NCBI GenBank assembly: GCA_031548675.1
Contig: JAVBQU010000150.1
Span: forward strand, 1-9,175
Length of the DNA: 9,175 nt
Source of the DNA: JAVBQU01 sp031548675
Lineage (GTDB): Bacteria; Bacteroidota; Bacteroidia; Bacteroidales; P3
Direction of reading: 5' to 3'
Shown: piece by piece, positions 1 to 6,281 of the stretch
Layout: every line of letters starts with the position of its first letter
Numbering within the stretch: the first letter of the stretch is position 1
The notes under the pieces: model-generated
Database searches by the model: none
Told to the model about the DNA's origin: nothing
The model's input: the letters and a program-made list of their open reading frames with translations, nothing else
Translations under genes and position numbers: made by a program

Positions 1-286
1 GTTTGTTTTTCTGTAAAGCATAGTAATTATAAGAAGCTCTAAATTGGTCGGCTTTTACATGGTGTTTGGCAAAAAGGCTGTCATAAGTACTGACTGTTTC
101 AGGTACAATTTCCAAAGGATTAGAGTTTTGACTTCGAAGTGAGGCTTCTGTTAATTGAATATCAACCAATATGCTTACCATTTGCTTTTCAGATAGCAAA
201 TCGTCGGGCTTAGACTGCTTACTGCCTTTATGGGAACAAGCGGTTAATAGCACAATGGATAATAATATAAGGGAAAACTTCTTCAT
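1..286 (-). CDS. DUF4296-like lipoprotein, N-terminal part (runs off left edge)
   Basis: Reading leftward from the ATG at 284-286, the frame stays open to the window edge (95 codons), so only the N-terminal part is present. It begins MKKFSLILLSIVLLTAC, a lipoprotein signal peptide with lipobox LTAC, making Cys17 the likely lipidated residue. The segment after the signal (DDLLSEKQMVSILVDIQLTE) resembles the start of the Bacteroidota DUF4296 family, small lipoproteins of unknown function in which a 'lls.e.mi.il.di.l.ea' helix follows the lipobox. The gene lies 29 bp downstream of the beta-barrel protein gene on the same strand, so the two are probably co-transcribed. No promoter match was found in the gap. 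The lipoprotein call is firm. The family assignment rests on motif resemblance from memory, and the function is unknown. Confidence 0.75.
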   Translation of the reverse strand, partial: MKKFSLILLSIVLLTACSHKGSKQSKPDDLLSEKQMVSILVDIQLTEASLRSQNSNPLEIVPETVSTYDSLFAKHHVKADQFRASYNYYALQKNK

Positions 287-315
287 AAATGCAGGTTTGT
301 TATTTTTGCTATTTT

Positions 316-957
316 CTAAAAACGCCATGCAAAAGTAAGATTTATTTGATGAGCAGGAGATTGCAATCTGGCATCATCAATATTAACAGTTGTATTCCCT
401 AATAATTTGTAACTTAAGCCAAGCACACAGCGTTTTTCGACATCTAATGCCAAGCCTACATTAACACCATAGCTTAATGCAAATTTTTGTTTTTTTTGAT
501 TTGAAGGTGCATTTTCAACATTGGGGGTAAACGAATTACGTGCCGATAAAGAAGTAAAGCCGAGTGATGGTCCTGTATAAATATGAAAGTTTGATGTAAC
601 GTTAAACACATAATCCCAAGATAATAAAACAGGTATGGCTCTCCAATTTCGAGTTACTGATCCATCATATTTTACTTCTTTTTTCCCATTACTATATTCG
701 ATAGTATATATAAAATTACCCACATGTTCACCTTCGTGGATGGTCATACTTCCATCCAAGATTAACATGCTCTTAGGACTGGTATAAAATCCCAAATTTA
801 ATGTAAAGCCTATAAAATCCTGCAAGTTTGGTTTATTAAACGAAAAGATATTGCCTGATAAACCTCCGCCTGCAAATCCGATTTTTCCTACCTTAGTCTG
901 AGCCGGCAATAAATTTGCCAATAATACTAAAAAGAATAAAGATATTATTTGTTTCAT
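316..957 (-). CDS. small outer-membrane beta-barrel protein
   Basis: This 213-residue protein has a Sec signal peptide (charged MKQ, hydrophobic stretch at residues 4-17, probable cleavage after Ala19 in LLPAQ). The rest consists of short alternating strands rich in Gly, aromatic residues and Asn, such as GFTLNLGFY, FHIYTGPSLGF, SYGVNVGLAL and INLTFAWRF. It ends in a C-terminal Phe preceded by alternating hydrophobics, the usual C-terminal strand signal recognised by the BAM complex. Length and pattern fit the 'outer membrane protein beta-barrel' (OmpW/PorT-like) group of about 8 strands common in Bacteroidota. It should sit in the outer membrane, but cargo or ligand cannot be read from the sequence. 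It starts 110 bp after the parC stop and is followed 29 bp later by the lipoprotein gene. No exact TAnnTTTG box was found upstream. Barrel fold is likely, specific function unknown. Confidence 0.8.
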   Translation of the reverse strand: MKQIISLFFLVLLANLLPAQTKVGKIGFAGGGLSGNIFSFNKPNLQDFIGFTLNLGFYTSPKSMLILDGSMTIHEGEHVGNFIYTIEYSNGKKEVKYDGSVTRNWRAIPVLLSWDYVFNVTSNFHIYTGPSLGFTSLSARNSFTPNVENAPSNQKKQKFALSYGVNVGLALDVEKRCVLGLSYKLLGNTTVNIDDARLQSPAHQINLTFAWRF

Positions 958-1067
958 GTATTCGGTTTTAATTTCCCAAATAATAAAATAGTTACTTGAA
1001 ATTTATTCAGAGAGCAAGGATTAATAATTAGTTTTCTGCCAAATATTTTGAAAAACAAATTAGCACA

Positions 1068-3698
1068 TTAATCGAATAAACTGCCTTGAACTCCTTCGGT
1101 AATTTCGGTTAATCCTAATTCGGAATCTAAATACAATTTTACTTCAGCATCACTTTCTTCCGGTGCGGGTTCTTCAACAGCTACAGGCTCAAGTAAAATA
1201 ATATTTTTTACAAAATGGGTCGTCAGCCGTTTTCCTTTAGCTTTGTAGCCTTTTACACCAATAAAATCTTCCAACTCTACAATTTCGTTTTCGATATTCC
1301 GGCGGTTAAATTCTTTGTCAAAAACGATTTCAATACGAGGTTTCCAATCGGTTGAAAAAGTTTCCATGTAAGTATCAGGATGTTCGTCGAGCACATTTAC
1401 CTTTTTTTCTTCTTCATCAAGTGTGAAACGTTTGGCATAAAATTTCTGATTTTCACCATCGAAATATATAACGGAAATAGGTTTTTGCGGATTAAATTTT
1501 TCGATTGAAATTAAATCATCATCAAAATGATTCGATAAATCAAAATTATATAAACGGAAATTTCCTGATTTGGTTATCGTTAAAATCTTATCCTTTTCTT
1601 TAAACTCTCCCAAGTATATACCTCTGTTTTCCGCATTCAAACGGTGTACGCTATCGTCGTACCAAATTTTTCGCGCACTGAGCGTAGATACACCTTCGCC
1701 TTTCATGGTTATTTTTCGGACAGGATTGCGGGTAAGAATATTTCCCATAGAAGAACGCCCTTTTATGGCAATTTCTTTAAAATCAAAATCAAACGATAAT
1801 TTTTTGAGCTTGGGTTTAGGTTTATGGTAAACCGTAATCGTTTCAGCTTCGCCGTTTGGATTGGCGGTAAAGTACAAAATTCTGCTGCCTTTTGTACCTT
1901 TAGTCAGGTTATATTCCTTATCGCGGGTAATGCCTGTTACGGCAAAACGCTTAATGTAAATATGCCCATTAGGTCCATCAGCATACACCATATTGTAAAT
2001 TGTCCGTTCATCGTTGCGGTGGAATACATCAATATGGCGGATATCTTTGCCCACAAAGCCTTTTTCCTGTACTTTGGTTACAATAAATGTTCCATCGTTG
2101 CGGAAAGCAATAATATCATCTATATCCGAGCAATCGCAAACATAATCATTTTGTTTTAAGCCATTTCCGTAACCAACAAAACCTTCTTCTTTGTTTACAT
2201 AAAGTTTTACATTGGCTACAGCTACACGTGTAGCTTCAATATTTTCGAAGTTCCGCAGTTCGGTTTTACGTTCACGGTCTTTGCCATATTTTTGCTTAAT
2301 CCGTTCGAAATAAGCAATGGTGTAGTTTACAATATGATCCAAATCAAACTGTACCTGTTTAATATCATCCTCTATAGCCAGAAGCAGATCAGTTGCTTTA
2401 TCCGAATTATATTTTGAGATACGATCAATCGGAATTTTCCGCAATTTAAGAATATCTTCCAATGTTACCGGACGAATCAATTGTTTGACAAACGGCTGTA
2501 AACCTTTATCAATCGTAGTATTGATTTCATCATCAGTGGTACATTTTTTGATCAGTTCATATACTTCCTTTTCAATAAAAATTCTTTCCAACGAAATCCA
2601 GTTCCATTTTTCATTCAACTCAAAAAGTTGGATTTCAAGCTCTTTTTGTAATAATGAAAGCGTGTTTTGAGTAGAAATACGTAATATTTCGCTAACACCG
2701 ACAAAGCGAGGCTTTTCATTTTCAATAACACAAGCATTGGGCGAAATGGGTATTTCGCAATCAGTAAAAGCATATAATGCATCTATGGTTTGGTCTGGCG
2801 ATACTCCGGCTGCCAAATGGATAACGATTTCTACATTCTGAGCTGTGTTATCATCAATTTTACGAATTTTAATTTTGCCTTTTTCCGTTGCCTTCAAAAT
2901 ACTTTCGATAACCGAAGAGGTTGTGGTTCCGTAAGGTATTTCGTTAATAACCAAACTCTTTTTATCCAGTTCTTTAATTCTTGCCCGCAAGCGGACTTTT
3001 CCGCCACGTAATCCATCATTATATTTGGAACAATCAGCTAATCCGCCTGTAGGAAAATCGGGTAATATTTCAAATTCTTCGTTTTTCAGGATTTTGATAG
3101 AAGCATCAATCAATTCATTGAAATTATGAGGCAGCATTTTTGAAGCCAAGCCTACCGCAATTCCTTCAACCCCTTGGGCTAATAGCAAAGGAAATTTTAC
3201 AGGAAGCGTAATGGGTTCCTTGTTACGTCCATCATAAGAAGCTTTCCATTCTGTGGTTTTCGGATTAAAAACAACTTCCAGAGCAAACTTAGATAAACGG
3301 GCTTCTATGTAACGGGGTGCCGCCGCTCCGTCTCCGGTTAAAATATTTCCCCAGTTTCCTTGGCAGTCAATTAGTAAATCTTTTTGTCCCAATTGAACCA
3401 AAGCATCGCCGATAGAAGCATCACCATGAGGGTGGTACTTCATGGTATGCCCGATTACATTGGCAACCTTGTTGTAGCGTCCGTCATCCAATTCTTTCAT
3501 GGCATGCAGAATACGGCGCTGAACCGGTTTTAATCCGTCAATCACCTCAGGAACAGCACGCTCCAATATTACATAAGAAGCATAATCCAAAAACCAATCC
3601 TTGTACATTCCGGTAAGGTTGATGGTTTTATGCACAGCCTTTTCCTCATGTACAGGAGTAGATTCCGGTAGAATATCATTTGCTTTTTCTTCGCTCAT
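1068..3698 (-). CDS. parC: DNA topoisomerase IV subunit A
   Basis: This 876-residue type IIA topoisomerase breakage-reunion subunit is predicted to act with ParE in ATP-driven decatenation and relaxation of DNA. The N-terminal half has the conserved blocks: AVPEVIDGLKPVQRRIL (about 48-64), YHPHGDASIGDAL (88-100) and AAAPRYIEARL (125-135). Arg129 and Tyr130 match the catalytic Arg-Tyr pair that forms the covalent DNA link. A tower and coiled-coil region follows to about residue 490, then a C-terminal beta-pinwheel-like region with repeated blades (for example IKGRSSMGN near 644-653). The GyrA box (QRRGGKG) is absent and the DASIGDALVQLGQKDLL block is typical of Bacteroidota ParC, so ParC is preferred over GyrA. 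The residue at the GyrA Ser83 position is Ala94. The protein ends in QGSLFD. No parE lies beside it here. The ATG at 3696-3698 is supported by an upstream -7 box on this strand. Confidence 0.93.
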   Translation of the reverse strand: MSEEKANDILPESTPVHEEKAVHKTINLTGMYKDWFLDYASYVILERAVPEVIDGLKPVQRRILHAMKELDDGRYNKVANVIGHTMKYHPHGDASIGDALVQLGQKDLLIDCQGNWGNILTGDGAAAPRYIEARLSKFALEVVFNPKTTEWKASYDGRNKEPITLPVKFPLLLAQGVEGIAVGLASKMLPHNFNELIDASIKILKNEEFEILPDFPTGGLADCSKYNDGLRGGKVRLRARIKELDKKSLVINEIPYGTTTSSVIESILKATEKGKIKIRKIDDNTAQNVEIVIHLAAGVSPDQTIDALYAFTDCEIPISPNACVIENEKPRFVGVSEILRISTQNTLSLLQKELEIQLFELNEKWNWISLERIFIEKEVYELIKKCTTDDEINTTIDKGLQPFVKQLIRPVTLEDILKLRKIPIDRISKYNSDKATDLLLAIEDDIKQVQFDLDHIVNYTIAYFERIKQKYGKDRERKTELRNFENIEATRVAVANVKLYVNKEEGFVGYGNGLKQNDYVCDCSDIDDIIAFRNDGTFIVTKVQEKGFVGKDIRHIDVFHRNDERTIYNMVYADGPNGHIYIKRFAVTGITRDKEYNLTKGTKGSRILYFTANPNGEAETITVYHKPKPKLKKLSFDFDFKEIAIKGRSSMGNILTRNPVRKITMKGEGVSTLSARKIWYDDSVHRLNAENRGIYLGEFKEKDKILTITKSGNFRLYNFDLSNHFDDDLISIEKFNPQKPISVIYFDGENQKFYAKRFTLDEEEKKVNVLDEHPDTYMETFSTDWKPRIEIVFDKEFNRRNIENEIVELEDFIGVKGYKAKGKRLTTHFVKNIILLEPVAVEEPAPEESDAEVKLYLDSELGLTEITEGVQGSLFD

Positions 3699-3731
3699 TT
3701 GTACTCAAAAATCTTTAATCCTAAGAAATTA

Positions 3732-3739
3732 CAAAGTTA
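3732..3739 (-). promoter_or_regulatory. candidate -7 box of the parC promoter
   Basis: On the minus strand this reads TAACTTTG, an exact match to the Bacteroidota -7 consensus TAnnTTTG. It lies 33 bp upstream of the parC ATG, implying a leader of roughly 25-30 nt. No TTG or TTTG -33 element sits at the usual 19-21 bp spacing; the nearest TTG on this strand (3765-3767) is 25 bp away. The call therefore rests on the -7 box and its position. Confidence 0.5.
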
Positions 3740-3762
3740 CATGATTTTCGGATAAAAAGGAA

Positions 3763-3772
3763 GGCAATTGCC
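3763..3772. promoter_or_regulatory. 10-bp palindrome in the parC-gldE divergent region
   Basis: GGCAATTGCC is a perfect 10-bp palindrome with no spacer. It lies between the two divergent -7 boxes and overlaps the place where the parC -33 element would be expected. It could be a small operator, but a single palindrome of this length may be chance and no second copy was seen in the region. Confidence 0.25.
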
Positions 3773-3818
3773 AATGTATATTTGAATGTTTTAAACTTTA
3801 AACAGACAGGAATCTGAG

Positions 3819-3849
3819 TTGTCTAACTTATTCCTTTTGCGTATCTTTG
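3819..3849 (+). promoter_or_regulatory. Bacteroidota-type promoter for the gldE operon
   Basis: A TTG at 3819-3821 is followed after 20 bp by TATCTTTG at 3842-3849, an exact TAnnTTTG -7 box at the spacing known for Bacteroidota sigma-ABfr promoters. Transcription would begin near 3854-3856. That gives a leader of about 60 nt to the ATG at 3915, or about 27 nt to the alternative TTG at 3882. It probably drives gldE, gldD and the co-directional genes behind them, since later gaps are short and no equally good promoter was noticed there. Confidence 0.7.
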
Positions 3850-3914
3850 CGAATATATAGCGGATTCATAAAAACATTTTATTGATTACCGGATTAAACT
3901 ACTTAACTCCTTAT

Positions 3915-5204
3915 ATGGAAGCTTCTTTATTAACAGGAATCGAAATATTTTTAGCATTTATTTTTTTACTTTTGTCAGCGATAGTTGCTGCTGCTGATGT
4001 AGCTTTTTTCTCGTTTACCAAGAAAGATGTAAATCAGATGAGAAGAAGCGAAGATCGGAAAATCCGCAAAATTTCAAAATTATTCGATAATCCGAATCGG
4101 CTTTTAACGACCATATTATGTGCCGATATTTTGATGAATCTTTCATTTGTAGCAGTTTCAGTAATCATGATTCATCGGTTTTGTGCAGGATGGATTAGTC
4201 CTTTCATATTGCTTCCGGCAGAAATTATATTGCTGGGAGCTGTCGTATTTATTTTAGGAGAAATTATTCCCAAAATTTATGCTGTTAAGCATTTAGATAA
4301 AACCATCCGAAGGTCGGCTCCGATTGTTTGGTTTTTTATGCAGATATTGAGACCCATTACTTCTGTTTTATTGAAATCTACACATTATGTGGAAGAAAAA
4401 ATCCATATTAAAATGCAATCGTTTTCTATTAATGAATATTCAGATGTAATTAATCCGGCAGAGGGTGAATTTCAGGACGAAGCACAATTTATGAAAGGCA
4501 TTGCCCATTTTCGCGATAAAGATGTGAAACAGATTATGAAATCGCGTATGGATGTAGTGGCAGTGGAGGCGGCAACACCTTTACCCGAACTGATAGATAT
4601 AATTAAAAAACACGGCTATTCTCGTATTCCTGTTTATAAGGATAATTTTGAAGAAATAGAGGGGATATTGTATGTAAAAGATTTATTACCCTACATTAGC
4701 AAGCAAAGCCATTTCGATTTGCTTAAGATTCTGCATAAGCCTTTTTATATTCCCGAATCAAAATTAATTGGGGATTTATTATCTGATTTTAAAGCAAAAA
4801 AAATACATTTTGCCGTTGTAGTAGATGAGTATGGTGTACTTTCGGGTATTGTAACATTGGAAGATATTATAGAGGAAATTGTAGGCGATATTAAAGATGA
4901 ATTTGATAGCTTAAATATGTCTCCGGAATATGTAAAAGTAAATGATACAACATATTTATTTCCCGGAAAATTTCCGCTTACCGATTTTGCCAGAATTATG
5001 GATATTGAAGAAGATTTCTTTGACGAAATAAAAGGCGAAAATGATACTTTGGCTGGATTACTGATTGAATACATGGAAGATATTCCCGAAAAAGGAGAAG
5101 TGATAAATATTGATCCTTTTGTATTTACCATCGAAGATGCCGACCAGCAGCGGATTAAAGAAATACGGGCTTCATACATGCCTAAATCGGAAATGGATGT
5201 GTAG
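3915..5204 (+). CDS. gldE: gliding motility-associated protein GldE (CNNM/CorC-like membrane protein)
   Basis: Taken from the ATG at 3915 this is a 429-residue inner-membrane protein. An in-frame TTG at 3882 would add 11 residues and cannot be excluded. The order is that of the CNNM/CorC (HlyC) family: four hydrophobic segments at roughly 8-32, 64-86, 96-123 and 134-153 with the DUF21 signature GEIIPK at 115-120; then a CBS pair (first around MKSRMDVVAVEA to GILYVKDLL, second around VVVDEYGVLSGIVTLEDIIEEIVGDI); then a CorC_HlyC domain (about 340-420) containing FPGKFPL and DTLAGLL. In Bacteroidota the homologue next to gldD is GldE, genetically linked to GldD in gliding and type IX secretion. 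Its transport activity is not settled; relatives are linked to divalent metal export. gldD follows after 39 bp. The family call is very firm and the name relies on the gldD neighbour. Confidence 0.9.
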   Translation: MEASLLTGIEIFLAFIFLLLSAIVAAADVAFFSFTKKDVNQMRRSEDRKIRKISKLFDNPNRLLTTILCADILMNLSFVAVSVIMIHRFCAGWISPFILLPAEIILLGAVVFILGEIIPKIYAVKHLDKTIRRSAPIVWFFMQILRPITSVLLKSTHYVEEKIHIKMQSFSINEYSDVINPAEGEFQDEAQFMKGIAHFRDKDVKQIMKSRMDVVAVEAATPLPELIDIIKKHGYSRIPVYKDNFEEIEGILYVKDLLPYISKQSHFDLLKILHKPFYIPESKLIGDLLSDFKAKKIHFAVVVDEYGVLSGIVTLEDIIEEIVGDIKDEFDSLNMSPEYVKVNDTTYLFPGKFPLTDFARIMDIEEDFFDEIKGENDTLAGLLIEYMEDIPEKGEVINIDPFVFTIEDADQQRIKEIRASYMPKSEMDV

Positions 5205-5243
5205 CATTTTTTTGGTTTGAAACATAAAATAAACCCCATATTA

Positions 5244-5828
5244 ATGAAAAAACTTTTGTTTTTGTTACTAATCATTTGCGGATTTCTATCTGCTTGCGAA
5301 GATAAAACCTATACGCCTAAGCCCAAAGTATATATGCGGATGGAGTTTCCTGTCAAAAGCTACCAAACCTTGGATACATCGGCATATCCGTTTACTTTTC
5401 GGTATCCTGCCTATGCTCAAATAGAGCCTTATACGCAAAAGGATGAAAAATATTGGTTTGATGTGGATTTTCCGACATTGGGAGCTACTATCAATATGAC
5501 ATACAAAGAAATAAAACATGATTCGAATCTGGTTGGATATATAAATGATTGTCATAGATTTATCAATGCACAGTTGACGCAGGCTTCATCCGTAAAAACG
5601 AGGGAGTACCGCGACGAAGAAAATCATATTTGGGCAAGAATTTTTAATATTGACGGAGCCAATGTGCCTTCGACCTGCCAATTTTTTATAACGGATAGTC
5701 TGCATCATTTTCTCAGAGGCTCTTTGTATTTTAATACAGCACCCAATAACGATTCGCTCGCTCCGGCAATTAACTATATAAAAATAGACATCGACAGTTT
5801 GGTTACAAGCTTTAGATGGAAGAAATAA
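5244..5828 (+). CDS. gldD: gliding motility lipoprotein GldD
   Basis: This is a 194-residue protein from the ATG at 5244. An in-frame TTG at 5217 is rejected because it would put nine residues ahead of a textbook signal peptide. MKKLLFLLLIICGFLSAC carries the lipobox LSAC with Cys18 as the lipidation site. The mature part shows GldD family hallmarks: PKPKVYMRMEFP just after the lipidated Cys, the YPFTFRYP segment, ATINMTYKEI, CQFFITDSLHHFLRGSLYF and NNDSLAPAINYIKIDIDSLV near the end. Length matches the family. GldD is required for gliding and type IX secretion in Flavobacterium johnsoniae; its exact role in the complex is not clear. It follows gldE at 39 bp, the usual pair. Its TAA is followed after 1 bp by the left inverted repeat around the next gene. 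Confidence 0.93.
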   Translation: MKKLLFLLLIICGFLSACEDKTYTPKPKVYMRMEFPVKSYQTLDTSAYPFTFRYPAYAQIEPYTQKDEKYWFDVDFPTLGATINMTYKEIKHDSNLVGYINDCHRFINAQLTQASSVKTREYRDEENHIWARIFNIDGANVPSTCQFFITDSLHHFLRGSLYFNTAPNNDSLAPAINYIKIDIDSLVTSFRWKK

Positions 5829-5829
5829 T

Positions 5830-5855
5830 TTTCAAAATTTCAGGTTTCAGAATTT
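5830..5855 (+). repeat. left inverted repeat flanking the four-helix-bundle gene
   Basis: This repeat is built of TTTCA units starting at 5830, 5838, 5845 and (partly outside) 5853, spaced 8, 7 and 8 bp. The 26 bases match the reverse complement of 6247-6272 at 24 positions, the mismatches being at 5844 and 5851. It begins 1 bp after the gldD stop codon and ends 7 bp before the next start codon, so it fills almost the whole intergenic space. Confidence 0.8.
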
Positions 5856-5862
5856 CAAGATT

Positions 5863-6255
5863 ATGGGAAAAATAAATAGATTTGAAGATTTGGAAGTATG
5901 GAAATTAGCACGTTGTTTTGCGATAAATATTTATAAAATAACGACTAAAGAGCGTTTTTCAAATGATTTTCGTTTTCGCGACCAAATAAGAAGTTCGGCA
6001 AGTTCTATTATGGATAATATTGCAGAGGGATTTGAACGGGATGGGAAAAAAGAATTTATTCAATTTTTATATGTAGCAAAAGGTTCTTGCGGAGAAACTC
6101 GGAGTCAGCTTTATCGAGCACTTGATGTTGGATATATTGAAAAAGAAATTTTCGAATCATTATTTCAAGAAGCTGAATTAATATCAAAATCATTATCAAA
6201 CTTTATTAAATACCTTAAACAATCAGACATAGATGGAAATAAATACAAATCCTGA
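5863..6255 (+). CDS. four-helix-bundle protein (23S rRNA intervening-sequence, S23 family)
   Basis: This 130-residue, highly charged protein has no signal peptide or membrane segment. It follows the S23/IVS four-helix-bundle pattern: helix 1 FEDLEVWKLARCFAINIYKI (7-26), helix 2 with the hallmark QIRSSASSIMDNIAEG (41-56), helix 3 FIQFLYVAKGSCGETRSQLYRAL (65-87) and helix 4 about 95-118. The family was first seen inside 23S rRNA intervening sequences of Leptospira and is widespread as free-standing genes in Bacteroidota; the diversity-generating retroelement protein Avd shares the fold. The biochemical role is unknown and the protein is probably cytosolic. The gene looks intact, with family-conserved residues present. 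It is bracketed by near-perfect inverted repeats, and its TGA stop (6253-6255) lies within the right repeat. No rRNA sequence or reverse transcriptase was seen in the window. It is read in the direction of gldD and may be co-transcribed. Confidence 0.9.
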   Translation: MGKINRFEDLEVWKLARCFAINIYKITTKERFSNDFRFRDQIRSSASSIMDNIAEGFERDGKKEFIQFLYVAKGSCGETRSQLYRALDVGYIEKEIFESLFQEAELISKSLSNFIKYLKQSDIDGNKYKS

Positions 6256-6272
6256 AATCTGAAATTTTGAAA
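6247..6272 (-). repeat. right inverted repeat flanking the four-helix-bundle gene
   Basis: This is the reverse-complement partner of 5830-5855 (24 of 26 positions). On the plus strand it shows TGAAA units at 6253, 6260 and 6268, and the array continues outside the paired part with units at 6275 and 6283 (spacing 7, 8, 7, 8). The first unit supplies the TGA stop of the four-helix-bundle gene. The last unit overlaps the ATGAAA start of the glycosidase. The pair spans 443 bp from outer edge to outer edge (5830-6272). Confidence 0.8.
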
Positions 6273-6281
6273 TCTGAAATC

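Noticed and set aside
958..1067. Promoter for the beta-barrel protein gene
   Set aside because: Several TTTG strings occur on the minus strand, but none has TA exactly two bases before it, so no TAnnTTTG box can be supported.
1898..1913. A 16-bp identity between parC (1898-1913) and the right-edge hydrolase (9077-9092)
   Set aside because: Both encode the same peptide YNLTK on the minus strand with the same codons, and flanking bases differ at once. Best explained by chance.
1570..3011. Several short plus-strand frames opposite parC (1570-1830, 1824-2159, 2485-2670, 2790-3011)
   Set aside because: All lie inside the conserved parC frame on the other strand, and none has a recognisable domain or promoter.
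4745..5275. Minus-strand open frame of 176 codons opposite the end of gldE and start of gldD
   Set aside because: Ser/Ile-rich translation typical of the reverse of an AT-rich gene. It lies fully opposite the strongly supported GldE CBS/CorC domains and the GldD start, and shows no recognisable motif.
5863..6255. Four-helix-bundle gene as Avd of a diversity-generating retroelement
   Set aside because: No reverse transcriptase and no adenine-biased template/variable repeat pair in the window. The sequence fits the free-standing S23 type better.
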